Source: Welwitschia mirabilis (taxonomy: Eukaryota > Gnetophyta > Gnetopsida > Welwitschiales). From it: a stretch of 51,045 bases of DNA. Numbering within the stretch: position 1 is the first letter of the stretch; each line of letters opens with the position of its first letter. Under the pieces are notes generated by a model. The model was not told the origin of the DNA. It worked only from the letters and a program-made list of their open reading frames with translations, and made no database searches. The stretch spans positions 278,134,354-278,185,398 of the forward strand of contig JBOZIK010000001.1 of NCBI GenBank assembly GCA_051453625.1. The letters run 5' to 3'. A program made the position numbers and the translations under genes. This document shows positions 1-12,545 of this stretch, piece by piece.

Positions 1-3000
1 TATTTTTAATAGCTAAGGTTTATAAGTTATAAACATGGGTTTTCACTTAAAATTTATGTGATCATATAATTTAGGATGAATAACTTATTGGAGATTTGAT
101 TCTTTCTAAGAGTACATAATTATAAAGCATTATTTTATGTATTTATATTTCTTACAAAAGCTTAAGATCTTTAAGGAATCATATAATGTCTTTTTCCTAA
201 ATTCCTAAGACTATTTTAATTCTTCTAAGTGATTATTATTTATAACTATTAGGTAGTAGAATCTTTGACGACTTGAATTCATTATCCTTTTTGTTTTATT
301 CAATGATTTTAAATTATCATAAATATGATTAGCATGATGATAATTGAGGGGTTAGAGTTATAGTTAACATTATTAATAATCTTGAACTATAACAAATACA
401 ATTAACTTCTAGGATTATTAAGATGTTAAGATTGTTATTAGTGTAGTCTATATAATGATTAGGCTTAACATGAATGTAATTTAGTATATATTTAGGGCAC
501 AAGAAAATTATAGGTATAATGAAATTCATGACTATTAGGATATACGATTAAATTCATGCTTATCTAAAGTTAGAGTTATTTTGGAATCTAGGATTATCAA
601 GGATATAATTTATTTTACTCATGGTTTAAGATTATTGAGGATATAACTAACTTTATAACTATTATCAATTAATGTTATTATAGTTAGAACTAATTTTATG
701 ATTATTAAGGAGAAAGGTTTTTAAAGATGTAATTAGATTTGTATTCTTATAAATTCATAGGTGCTTAACATAAGTATTATTTAAGTTAACCTGGAGTTTT
801 GATACCAATTTATCATATCCTCTCTTTTTTTACCCTAATTAAGCACTTTTTTCCTCTCTTTCTTCATTCTTTAATATTATTATTTAATAGATACAATGAA
901 AGCTAGGAATAAACTATACTTATTCCTTTATCTATATTCTAAGAAAAACATATCATATTAATATTATGTATTTACCTATTATTTTGGTTTATAAACAATT
1001 GTAATGTCATAAGTTTGTGTTCTCCATTTCTTTCTAGTCTTTCTCACATAAAAAGACATATTATGAATAGTTGATAAGATGTAAAATTTTTATAAACATA
1101 CATGGATAAGTTTAAGAATAATACCCAACTAATATAACAAAAGGCTGTAAATCCCCTTAATTACATTACAATTTGATATCTCTCCATCCTCCAGATGTGA
1201 ATTGGTACATGAAATGAATGCATACCTACAAATGATTCCTGCTTCCTTAAAACATCTCTGGATGATGCAATATAATCCATCAATTGCAAGGGATTAAGAT
1301 ATTAAGTCATAGTAAGCTCATATATAGTTAGGACAAGAGGATGGTGATCAAATCCAATTCTAAAAGGATATTATAAAATAAACAAAATGCAGTGCAAGCC
1401 ACCTTGGTGATGAAATTCAAATGTGGGAATGATCATTATTAAACTTATCTTGATTTAGTTTTGTTTAATGAATACACCACACAAATGCATCTATACAATT
1501 TTAACTAATATGTATATTTAATGGATTATTTACCTAATTATAATAATTCGAATCATTATCAAGCTCATTTTATTAAAATAATCATAAAAGAGAAAACAGG
1601 CATACTAAAACATCTCTATAATCAAGATTACAATGATAAAAATATAAATAAAGAAATATTTTTTTCTTTTCTATGTAAATAAAGGAAATGTTCTTTTTTA
1701 TTTTGTTTAATAATAATAAAAATATATTAAATCACATCTTAATAATGTACTTAATGAAATTAATCCATACCTAGAGCTATGTCAATCTTAGAAACATTCT
1801 TCCATACTCATATGACAATATTTATGGACTAGTGCAATGAAGGTAAACAAAAGAAAGTATAACTCAAGCATGGCTATTTATAAGTTAAGAAAATCAGTGA
1901 AAAATCAAGGACTATTTATGTTACTCAAACTACTAACGTAAAAACTCTTACAAGCATACACATTTAAAGTAAGATAATGGGAAAAAGTTAAAAATGTATT
2001 TTTCTATATAAAATACTATTTCTAAGTAATGTAACTTAATCCTACTGATAGAAACTTATCTTATATACTCAAATTCCTTATAAAATTTTATCTAATAATT
2101 TTTCTATAATTTAAATGTCAATTATAATGTTTTTAGGCTTTAAGGATACATTGTAGTTAAAAATTAGTAATTAATTAATTATTACAATAAAACAAATTAT
2201 AATAGTTTTTCATAAACTAGACACATAATAGGATCCTTAGAAACTAACTTAAACTATCTTTGAAATCTAAAAATATTATTTTTAATGTTATCATTTAAGG
2301 TTAAAGACTATCAAATTTTCTAAATTTATAGTCCTATCACACTATACTAAAATAGTGGTATCTTTTAGAATACTTTAAGCTTTTAAATGATTTCAAGATG
2401 TTTTCAAAAGCTTATTTAATTTACTACAACTTAGGATGTTCAAGTTTTTAGATATTGTAATACATAGTTATAGAAATGTAAATTAATTACTTACTATTTT
2501 ATGCATTTATTTTCTAATGTATTTAATAAATAATGTTTTTAAAAATAATTTCACATTAGAAAAATTAATATTTTTATATTTTCATGTTTATCACATAATA
2601 TTAGTGCTATAGGAAAAATGAAATAATTTATACCTACTAATTAATAAGATATAATATTTTTATCATATTCCTCTATTTTTGAAATTTAATTTTTGCCATA
2701 ACAAATATGATAAAATTTCTATAACTAGTTACGCAATAATTTAGATTAATAAAATGATAGATATACTAATTAATTATTTATGTAATATCTTAATTAAATT
2801 ACTAATTTAAATTATTGTAGAAAGAAAAATTAATTCAATTCAAAAAGAACCATTTACTATGAGCCTTATGATTTCAATAAAAGAGTACCGGCCTAAAAGA
2901 GATTTTTAAGGATCAAACCTTTACTCCTAATAAGATGTGCCTAATGTGTAGTAGATAAAAATATAATACTAAAAAAAACATGGATGCCCAAATTTATTTT

Positions 3001-3689
3001 TTTTTGTAATAGTGAACCCCTTTGTCACTTGGCCATAATGATCCATTAGTAACCTCCATACTAAGCATAAGAGGCCCTTCATATCTCCCTAGCATCTTGG
3101 TGGAGCTAATGGGAGGGAATAGTTTATAACATAATTGCATTAAAATTATAAAAAATTCCCTAATGTAATATCACATCATTTTCCTAAAATATTAAAAGAA
3201 ACCATATGGATAATATAAAGTAAAGATCTTACTTGCAAAGATTAGTAAGTCCTTGATAGTTTAATATTAATGAAGATCCAAGCTCAAGAGTTCCTTAGAT
3301 CCAAGCTTCTAAGATCCAAGCTCCACAAGTATGAGAATGAAAGAAAGCGAAAGGAAAGAAGAAAAATAAACTTGTATGGAAAAATAGAAAGTATCTCCTT
3401 CTACAAAAAAGAAAAGGATCTCTTTATATAGATAAACAAAGGCACATATCTCAAGATCACAAGATCACATGATTTAACATTGATAAGTGGGATGGATAAT
3501 AAGTGACATTGAAGTACAAAAAGAGATAATATTTATAACTTATACACCTATCTAGAAGGAGTAATCTTCTTTCTTTAATTATCAAGGTTATTTAGATGCA
3601 TAATTTCATTATGCTAGCTTATTTTTAATCCTTCATAAGCTTAAAAGTAAGTTTAATTTATCCAAAACATGCGTCAAAAGAATAAATGC
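1..3689. other. AT-rich intergenic DNA, no gene seen
   Basis: I see no coding frame, RNA gene or recognisable transposon here. Short frames (for example minus strand 329-529) are what low-GC sequence yields by chance and match nothing I know. The only local structure is a short run of GATCCAAGCT-type words near 3274-3330. Positions 3000-3120 are slightly richer in G+C without recognisable content. Confidence 0.6.
3274..3330. repeat. Short GATCCAAGCT word repeat
   Basis: The word GATCCAAGCT occurs three times within about 55 bp (near 3276, 3299 and 3313), each followed by a different short spacer. Clusters like this occur in leader or LTR regions of some plant retroelements. No LTR boundary, PBS or PPT can be seen here, so the cluster is only described. 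Confidence 0.45.
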
Positions 3690-4181
3690 ACAAATCTTAA
3701 TATTTTCATGTGCCATAATGAGATAGAATATTCAATTCTAATGAATAAAACAAGGAATATGCTATAAACCATGTTTCCTTACACATGTCAAGAACATCAA
3801 AGTTATGGTAGATTAAATATACTCATTTATCATTCTTGGTTCTAGGTAAGAATGCATGTACTTATTTATATGCTCATTTATTCATNNNNNNNNNNNNNNN
3901 NNNNNNNNNNNNNNNNNNNNNNNNNNNNNNNNNNNNNNNNNNNNNNNNNNNNNNNNNNNNNNNNNNNNNNNNNNNNNNNNNNNNNAGAAATCTAAAAATT
4001 GTTATGTGGCATACTAAAACAAACTCATTAAGTCTAATGAATAACATTACAGGTATACTATGAACCAAGCACCCTTATAAATCTCAAGAAGATAAAATTC
4101 ATGGTAAAGTAGATCTATTCGTTTATTATTCTTGTTCTAGATAAGAGTGCATGTACTTATTGACATGCTAATTTATTTCCT
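3690..4181. repeat. Diverged tandem duplication split by a 100-N gap
   Basis: Sequence 3690-3885 is repeated after the gap at 3986-4181 with an offset of about 296 bp. Shared stretches include the run from TCAAGAA to a TGCATGTACTTATT core. Divergence is roughly a quarter by eye, clearly more than in the other gap-flank duplications of this window. It may therefore be a real old tandem duplication rather than overlapping contig ends. The gap is 3886-3985. Confidence 0.65.
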
Positions 4182-4251
4182 AATGCATAAAATATATCAA
4201 TCACATGACACAATGAAGAAACTATTTATTTATAATATAGTATACCTATCA

Positions 4252-4525
4252 CATTTACTAATAATTTAAATGAGCAAATAAGATGTATAATATATTATTA
4301 TGTCCTCTTGAAAATTTCAATTTATTAGTTTTATCATGNNNNNNNNNNNNNNNNNNNNNNNNNNNNNNNNNNNNNNNNNNNNNNNNNNNNNNNNNNNNNN
4401 NNNNNNNNNNNNNNNNNNNNNNNNNNNNNNNNNNNNNNCATTTACTAATAATTTAAATGAGCAAATAAGATGTAAAATATATTATTATGTCCTCTTGAAA
4501 ATTTCAATTTATTAATTTTATAATG
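4252..4525. repeat. 100-N gap flanked by an 87-bp duplication
   Basis: Positions 4252-4338 before the gap and 4439-4525 after it are the same 87 bp with only a few substitutions. The gap (4339-4438) is exactly 100 N. The simplest reading is two overlapping contig ends that were scaffolded without merging, so little or nothing may be missing. Confidence 0.8.
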
Positions 4526-5770
4526 TGATTTTAATTCCCTACATAATGGGATTATTTAATTTTAAATATTTAGATATATTTTATTATAAAAATATTTTAA
4601 CATAATTTTTTTTTTCATGTTGAATTACAAACTAGATTAATTAAAAATAGCATCTTAGTTTGATAAGGCCTTTAAAGAAGTATAATTTATCATCTAATTA
4701 ATAGCTTAATGGACTAAATATTTAAGTAAGTAAGGTTTACAAAATATGGGATATGACATACTACTGTTGACATCATGGATAGCTCCATCTATTTTTATTT
4801 CCTTTTAAACATTTATGTATTTTTAAGACTTAATTTCAAAAATGTTTTAAGAATAGATATTTAAAAGTATAAATATAGAAGTATAATTACTCATGTAACC
4901 TACATAAGATAGACTCCAACATAATTTATTATTCATTTTACAAATTTTGTTAAAATTATGTTATACTATGGTATCATTAGTTGTCTTTTCATTCTATTGT
5001 AAATATTAGAAAAATATTTAGAATCTTTATAAAATAGTATGTAAAATCATAACTAATTTTATTATGTCCTAAAGACCTAAAGAGTCTATTAGATAGAATC
5101 AATATATATCTTATGAGATTCTAATACATATTCAATATAATGGCCTAACTGTAAGGAAGAGATTTGTAAAAAACATTATAAAGGAAACTCATAACTATTT
5201 TCCACTTTTACCTTAATAGTTTTGTAAAGGATTAATGTAAAATGACATGACATTCATCTTTAATATGATTGTTCAAGAAAAGTCTGCAACAACACTCATC
5301 TCATGGTGTATTATCCCATTTGCCTATTTTGTTTCTAAAATAATGTTGCCATAAACTAGCTTTATTAATTTAAACTTGAAGTCAAAGGGAGATATTTACT
5401 CCTAAGTAATTATGTTTTTAAATTAGCTTAGCAACTCTCACTTCATTTAAATAAAATTCCAAATTCCTTTTTGCCTATAACATTTTACCTTTTTTTATAA
5501 GCTCTTTATTTGATAATTTTTCAAGAGGATTATTATTTACACATATATATTACTCCCAAATGCAAAAATTTTCAAGACAATGTTTTTCCATGTCTAATAT
5601 TTTTATTAAGTTAGCTGTATCACTTCTTTTAAATATTTCACTATAAAAGATTCACATAGTTTCTAATAATAGATGGTGAATAAACATATTGCTTCTAAAG
5701 GAAGTAGATCAACTTCTAAGGGATTTGGGACTTCACCTAAAATTATCTAAATGATAAATATTTTTGAAAT
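4526..5770. other. AT-rich intergenic DNA, possible LINE 3' end
   Basis: No frame or RNA gene is recognised. The part above about 5200 may hold the 3' end of the minus-strand LINE starting at higher coordinates, but no poly(A)-type end or target-site duplication could be fixed. Confidence 0.4.
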
Positions 5771-5774
5771 TTTT

Positions 5775-6805
5775 CATTTTCTCTCCATAACTTATTAGTT
5801 GATTTGAGACCCCAAACTACATAACATATGGGATAGTAGGTTAGGAAATCCTATAGAACAATTGTCTTTTTTTGTTTTTATTTTTCACATTTAAATTTAT
5901 TATTTATTACACTAATTCCTAAGGAAAAATAAACTTTTTCTTCCTCTTGCAATTCTTTGTGTGAAACCTTTATTCCATTTGTACTTATTAGAGTACTCTA
6001 GCCCAAAGTACTTATAAGATTTTTCTATCTTAGCCTTTACTACATTAAGCTTGAACATATAAGAGCGATCCATAGTTTTAAACATCATACTTATATTTTC
6101 TTAAAATTAATCTTCATGCTATAGTATTTATAATAATCTTAAAGTATCTTTAATACTATTTTTAGATTTTCTTCAAAAAAATTAAAAAAAGATCAACAAA
6201 ACATAATTTTCAAATAATAATAGAATACCATNNNNNNNNNNNNNNNNNNNNNNNNNNNNNNNNNNNNNNNNNNNNNNNNNNNNNNNNNNNNNNNNNNNNN
6301 NNNNNNNNNNNNNNNNNNNNNNNNNNNNNNNTCAGATAATAATAGAATACCATCATACTAATTTATTTAAATAGGATTCTTCATGTCAATGTTTGTAATC
6401 CACTATTTTAAATTACCAATCAAACTTCCAAATATATTTGAAAAAAGAAGGCATCCTTTCTTTACACCAATGTAACTATGAAAAAAAAATCTTTCTTTAG
6501 AATAATGATAGTTAAAGAAACAAAATTGTATCTCCTTATATAATCTTTGATTTATAGCTATTATTTTTAAATAAGAATTAATGTCATATAATAACTTTAA
6601 TAACTTTATTGTGATCACTAAGTCATAATATCTAGAAAAGTGGATGAAGAAAATAAAAGTCTTTTTATTAGGATTTCAGGCATATTTGATATAATTTTTT
6701 AAAGTAAGAAGATGATCTATGATAAAATGATTACATTTAAGCCCTACTATAGGTATAGCTCTCACCTTATGTTCTTATACCCATAAACCAAGTTCTTTCT
6801 GAAAG
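5775..6805 (-). pseudogene. Decayed non-L1 LINE reverse transcriptase, copy 1
   Basis: This is a remnant of a non-LTR retrotransposon RT, read on the minus strand from high to low coordinates. In order: a finger-region block with IDHLLTLKNYI (about 6690-6740); motif A as FSRYYDLV (about 6617-6640; the family usually has FxKAFDxV); motif B as GVKKGCLLFSNIFG (about 6427-6468; usually GVKQGCPLSPTLFG); a worn motif C as YDGILLL (about 6337-6357); then, after a 100-N gap, the post-RT block SYKYFGLEYSNKYKWNKGF (about 5966-6022) and a last block near 5775-5840. The 71-codon frame 6403-6618 carries motif B. Motif C has lost its second catalytic Asp, so the copy is dead. Block order and A-to-B spacing match copy 2 at 11.7-12.5 kb. 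The motifs differ from plant L1 RT. Clade assignment is from memory of motif style. Confidence 0.75.
6210..6353. repeat. 100-N gap flanked by a 22-bp duplication
   Basis: Positions 6210-6231 and 6332-6353 are the same 22 bp with one mismatch, on either side of exactly 100 N (6232-6331). The gap lies in LINE copy 1 just after motif C. Subtracting gap and duplicate brings the distance from motif C to the post-RT block (about 255 bp) close to that in copy 2 (about 219 bp), which supports an overlap artefact. Confidence 0.75.
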
Positions 6806-6808
6806 TAT

Positions 6809-6938
6809 TTGTAAGAAACATTANNNNNNNNNNNNNNNNNNNNNNNNNNNNNNNNNNNNNNNNNNNNNNNNNNNNNNNNNNNNNNNNNNNNNNNNNNNNN
6901 NNNNNNNNNNNNNNNNNNNNNNNTTGTAAGAAACATTA
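6809..6938. repeat. 100-N gap flanked by a 15-bp duplication
   Basis: The same 15 bp (TTGTAAGAAACATTA) ends the left contig at 6823 and starts the right contig at 6924. The gap (6824-6923) is exactly 100 N. This looks like an unmerged contig overlap. Confidence 0.7.
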
Positions 6939-8820
6939 AATATATATATTGATCATAATAAGCCTATAATTATACATATTGTTTTGATCTATCTTTTTAG
7001 TATATCTCTAGAAATTAACTTATTTTTATTAAAAATTAAATAAAGGAATTTAAAACTATATCTAAACTTGAAAGGTAGTTACTCTAAGTATAAAATATAA
7101 CATTTTTTATTAGTATATAATAGATATCTCTGCTAAATATTATAGTTACTTTGAATTACCTATTGATGTAAAAGTTTAACACTTTCTATGAGGCTTTAAA
7201 ACTAGTAGAAAGAATTAAAATATAAGGGTAAAAGATACTTAAAAAATACATATAAAGTATAAAGCAAATAACAAGATAAGTGTATAAGCTTGAGAGATAA
7301 GAAGTACATAAGTAATTCAAAGTAATATCATTAGTTATACAATTTTATGGTTTGCTCATCCATAAACATGAACAAGAAGAATATTTTCTAAACTAAACAA
7401 CTCTACATGAAAAGTCTTAAAAACACTACTTGATAAAGGTATAATTCAGGGTCTATCCAATAAGAGCTTGAAAGAAGATGAATAATCGATAACTTGAAAA
7501 TTCCTATTCATAAATAATGTTTTAATTTAAATATTAAGAGATAAAGCACCTAAGGTAAATAATTCCTTATCATTAAATCCCTTAATAAAAGTTATTATAT
7601 GATTTACCTTGTTAAATAATTTTTTTAAGACGATTTTTTATGATTACTTCAATCTCAGCTCTTATATCAATAAACATTCTTTCAACATTATATTTATTAA
7701 TTAACATTTATTTAAAGGAAATTTTTATTTAGAATTATTTTAGCAATTGCCTGAATTTTAGAAGTCTTGGAAATAATGTTATTTTTATAAAGTTAACTTT
7801 CTAATTAAGACACCACCAGAGCTTTATCTTATTTCTTACTTTTTTCTAGTATTTCTATAATTTTCTTATGATATCTAGGTGAGGTTTAATTAATGAATAG
7901 AGATGAATTTGTTTTGGAATTTTTTCAATTCCTTTTTCATTTATTATAGAAAAGAATTACTCTCCATATTTTGTTGAAAATTTTTATGTATAATAGTATA
8001 ATTTATATAGCCTTCTAATTCAAAATGATTACATTTATTGATTATATCATTTTTAGGTTGATCATTTTATGATAAAGGATTTTAAAAAACTTTCAAAAAT
8101 TGATTTAAATTTGAAGTTGATGAATCCTGACTAAATTTCCTTTTTTCCTTAATGAAGTGCTTAATAATGTATTACAAATTAATATACTTCTAGGTTTATA
8201 GTTCTTGATCCTATGATATTTTCAATATTCATTTTGTTTGTACCATAATGGCTTTGGGGGATTTGAATCATATTATTTTTGTGAGGAAAATCAAATTACT
8301 ACTTTTGATAATAAGTATTCAAGTATTTTTTCAATGGACATTGCAATTTGGTAAATGCTTTTCTAGGTCTTTTAGTTTTAGCAAAATTTTGGTTAGTCTT
8401 AAAGACATTTCTATCTACTTTTAAATAAGGTAAGTCTTAATTTTGAACCTCTTTTTATTTCTCAATAACTGAAACTATCTTAATTTATGTTTATTAAGGC
8501 TTTTTCTAGTTTTATTAACCATTTGATTCAGAATTTTATTAATTTCATGATCTTTTAATGACCCTTTTTACAAACCTAATAATCTCAATTTGTTTTTCTT
8601 GTAGCTACACTTGTATTAATCTTTAATGTATGATAATATGCAAGATCACTAGGGATACAAATCTTGCATGGTCAAATCCAACTTTAATCAAATAAACTAG
8701 GACTTCTATTTGTAGTATAGTCCCAATGTCATTCTTTCACAAAGATATATGTGGTAAACTATTAATTAAGAAAATAAAATAAAAATGAGTAATAGCATTT
8801 AAAATATATGATAAAGCTTA
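6939..8820. other. AT-rich DNA upstream of LINE copy 1, no gene seen
   Basis: On the minus strand this lies 5' of the LINE RT and could hold its endonuclease and ORF1 region. I could not find convincing endonuclease motifs in any frame. No other feature is recognised. Confidence 0.4.
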
Positions 8821-8899
8821 NNNNNNNNNNNNNNNNNNNNNNNNNNNNNNNNNNNNNNNNNNNNNNNNNNNNNNNNNNNNNNNNNNNNNNNNNNNNNNN
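8821..8899. other. Assembly gap, 79 N
   Basis: This run of 79 N has no obvious duplication of its flanks, so sequence is probably missing here. Confidence 0.9.
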
Positions 8900-9639
8900 T
8901 TCTCAAGTTTGATGATTTATGCTAAGTCTCTTAATTAAGCTCAATCATAGTGGCATAATCTCATCCATAGTAAGTTTTGGTGATGTTTTCAATACACTTT
9001 ATAAAATTCCTTTAAGACATTGAGTTCTTGAGTTAATATGCATGCAATATTCATGCCTAAAAGACTCATGAACTACAAAGATTTCTATCTTTATTTTTTA
9101 AATTTCTTCATAGACCTCTAGCTTATACTCATTTTAAAAGTTAGACATAGAGGGAGAGTGGTAGTAATTAATTAAATACCTAGTAATCTCACTCTATCTA
9201 GATCTACCAAAAAAATCTCTAGCCATAGTGCCACATTGTGTAATTGGGATAGGATGAATATGCCACTTACAACAATCTTTCAAGTATGATAATAATTTAT
9301 CCCACAATACTTATTTATTACCCTAGTGATACCTTTAGCATAATTGTAGTACATGAATATATGTTATACCATTTATATCATTTTATAGATAGGAGTATAC
9401 CTAGAAGTAAATAAAAGCCTCTCTTGTTTAACACATCATGAATAAGGAGGTCTTAATGATAGATGATCTAGCTAAAAAATGTAACCTTTGATTTGTACAA
9501 AAAATGACATATTTAATTCCATCATGGATAATGGTCATAGAAAATAATCACTAACTTGTAAATCTAGTTTTTTATCTAATTGTATCGAAGATAAGTTAGT
9601 GTTCCTACCTTTTTTTTATAGGAGAGTTATTCTCTAGGC
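8900..9639. other. Intergenic DNA, possible tail of the L1-type LINE
   Basis: No frame is recognised. On the minus strand this lies downstream of the L1-type LINE remnant and may include its 3' end, but no A-rich tail could be fixed. Confidence 0.35.
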
Positions 9640-10680
9640 TATAAACAAGGTCCTTTATCTATTTACTTGACTTCTACAGAGTGCCTCTTATGTAGGCCCA
9701 TCTTCCTTCATTTAAAAAAGTAATGGATAGGGCACCATTTGTTGTTATGAGGGTGGATGCGTAGTTGGAGGAATTTTTACTTAAGGATAATATTTATTCC
9801 ATAAGGAGGTTACCATTGGACCTCTTTTCCAAAATTCTAGTTCCTAAGTGACTAAAGAAATCATTAGCCTTGTAAATGAAGTCCTGAATTACTAAATATT
9901 AAACTATTCTTTTCTAAATTTCTTCATAATTCCATTAAACATAATGCACTTAAAGATTATCTACATTTTTCCTAACCTTCCACACATGCCTAGATATCAT
10001 AATTCAAGATCATATGTAACCATCCATGATACTATATCCTACTACTTGTTTAGGTTTAATGACTTTCTCCCAAGAGATAAAGTAAATATTATTAAAATTT
10101 TCTACACCTATTTATAAAACATTATGCTTTAGTTGATTAATTCATCTCAAGATTGAGGTTGGGAAGGACTACAACTATTATGGTATAGAGTAAAGGCTAC
10201 GTAGAACTACCTTATCTAATGTGAAATTTCTTGCCAATGATATAAACTTTCCTTATTAAGTTTATATATTATTTCTTATTTTATGATAAGTATGAAACTA
10301 AAGTTCTACAATTTTTCTTTTAGTGAAAAGGGATTATCCTAGATATAGAGAGTGAAATTGGTGAGATCTATATCCAAGGATGTGCTAAATCTAATGCCCT
10401 CTTTCTTCCACATACTTAATCATAAAGATGCTTATTTTATCTTAATTAACCTTTAGTATCATGATGTTGTCAAATGAGATCATAGATTTATTGAGTTTTC
10501 TTACCTCTAGGATAAATGTTTAGATGAAGATTAGTGTGTCATTCATATATTTGAACATCTATAATTTCTATAAGAAGGAGATTCTTAAGACATCTATTAA
10601 TATTATTTCTTATAATCATAAAGAGATATGAGAATAATAGATCTTCTTGCCTAATCCCTTTCCAAGTTTCATATTTAACT
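9640..10680 (-). pseudogene. Decayed L1-type LINE reverse transcriptase
   Basis: On the minus strand a worn L1-type RT is readable in order. GIRQEDLLFSYLFMII (about 10611-10661) corresponds to the L1 motif GIRQGDPLSPYLF. YMNDTLIF (about 10526-10549) corresponds to the catalytic FADDTLIF. SWEKVIKPKQ (about 10050-10080) corresponds to the L1 thumb-region block WxKVCxPKxxGGLG. A tail near 9740-9830 has zf-RVT-like spacing. The catalytic YADD is YMND, the QGDP Pro is lost, a frameshift separates the first two blocks, and the distance between them is shorter than usual, so a small deletion is likely. Motif A was not found. Family assignment rests on these three blocks. A domain search with a gypsy or viral RT as a better hit would overturn it. 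Confidence 0.6.
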
Positions 10681-11689
10681 ATGTTATTAAAGGTTCTTTA
10701 TAGCATTTTATATTATTGAAGCTTTAACATTCATAATATAATATTATGAGGTTGTATATTATTCTACCTAATGTTACTTACTAAATACATTATTTCTTTT
10801 AATAAAGATAAATTTAATTTTTTTTTCCAATTAGAAACATAGAGAATTAAGGATCTATTAAATAAAATAAACATATTTTACATAATTCAAAAATATTTTA
10901 TCCATGAAATTACCCATATTTTTAGGTAAAACGTAAAATCAATCAACCAAGTTCTAAGCTTCAACATTCCAATTTATTTTTCTATGTCATTTAGTAAGAG
11001 AAATTTAAGAAAGACATAGTACTCATCTTCAATAATACTCTAGTTACAAAGTTGATACATCCACTGTTTTGAAAGGATATAAAGATATCTATTAATTTCA
11101 TCTTGAAATAATGAAAATTCATGCTTACCTTACTAATCTAAAACTACACACAAAAATTAATAGAGCAACTTAACTAACTTTTCATTATAGAACTTCCTTA
11201 TCTAATATTATTTAAATAAACTTATTCTCCTTTTATGCTTTTTAAAATACTTTAATGGCCCTTTTGTTTTGGAATTATTTATATTTTTGTAAGGATGAAA
11301 ATAAAAAATATATTCTTAAATATTCCATTTTTAAAGTTAAACCTTTTTCTAATGAAACTAATCTTTTTGTTAAGTTTCATGAAATATCATTTTTATAAAA
11401 TTTATCAACACTAAATTAAAGAGATGATGAACATAAATTACACTTTTGCAAATAGTGTCTACCTTAAAATGCATTAATTTAGGTGTCAAAAGCATATTAC
11501 ACACTAACTATTTTTTGCTTTACCTTAAATTCTTATAATTAAAACTAGTCTTGAAATTTTTCTTTTTTCTTGTAGTGTTTATTTGATCATTCAAGAGCCA
11601 TAAATAGTATAAACATTTAGAATAGTTGATTTAATGATAGAATGAAAAAGTTCTTTACAAATATTTCAATACAAACTTGCCTTTTTTCT
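10681..11689. other. AT-rich spacer between two LINE remnants
   Basis: No coding blocks are recognised. It could hold 5' sequence of the L1-type LINE and 3' sequence of LINE copy 2, both on the minus strand, but no junction or target-site duplication is visible. Confidence 0.4.
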
Positions 11690-12545
11690 ACATTTATTTT
11701 TCAAGGAAAATAAGGTTTTTATATCTTCAATGTTCCTTTCACTCATCCATTTATTCTATCCATAATTATTAGAGCATTCCAAGATTAACTAGTTATAGGA
11801 GAGGATAATTTTAACTATTTGTTTCCTTTTTAAAAAGCAAAATTAGTATCACATGTATAAAAAATTAAAACTTTGAGATTTTGAATATTAATCTTTATAA
11901 CAAACTAATGGAAATTTATTTATAATATGTAATATATATTAAAAACATTACTTTTATTTATAAATAAATGCCCCATCATCCTTAAATATCAAAAGATTCA
12001 TAGGACAATTTCCTACTTTCATAGAATGAGGGAAAATTGTATTTATTTAAGACTCTACTTCATTAATAAGAATTCTAAAAGATGTGAGGAAGATAGGAAA
12101 ACATTTCTTAATTTCAATAAAACCATGAAAAATTATTCTTTACTCATAAGTATTGTTTGTAAGCTAGATGGACACATCTTTTATAGTTTTTAAATTGTGG
12201 ATAACAAAGCTAGTGAATTTTTAATATCCTAAAATTACTATGAAATTTTATTCTTGATGATGAAATCATATGCTTTGGAAAAGTCTTCAAGTTAAATAAA
12301 AGTTCTTTTGTTCATATCTTTACCTTCCATTAAGATCTTTTAATGTGATAAGATGATTCATTATAGAATAACATCACTAGAAATCTAATTCAAATACTAG
12401 CAAAAATTTATTTTCCTTTTTTCATTTTAAAATATTTCCTTCAAGGTTAATTCTTAAAAGTTTTGCAAAATGATTATTTATTATTATTAATCTATAATTA
12501 TTTGTCATTGAGATGGTAGTTCCATTGGAAAAACACTAAGGTACT
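11690..12545 (-). pseudogene. Decayed non-L1 LINE reverse transcriptase, copy 2
   Basis: This is a second copy of the family seen at 5.8-6.8 kb, also minus strand and here without a gap. In order: NNYRLIIINNHFAKLL (about 12460-12510), matching the RT block NYRTIxIxHxLAKL; CYSIMNHLITLKDLNG (about 12320-12370); motif A as LEDFSKAYDFII (about 12258-12293); motif B as IKKCFPIFLTSFRILINEVE (about 12055-12111); motif C as NLLIFKDDGAFI (about 11963-11998), with both catalytic Asp codons (11975-11980); and a post-RT block near 11730-11790 aligning with copy 1 at ECSNNYG. A-to-B spacing is 165 bp, against 171 bp in copy 1. Blocks lie in different frames and carry stops, so it is inactive. Motif C is better preserved than in copy 1. 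It differs from the L1-type element lying between the copies. Confidence 0.75.
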
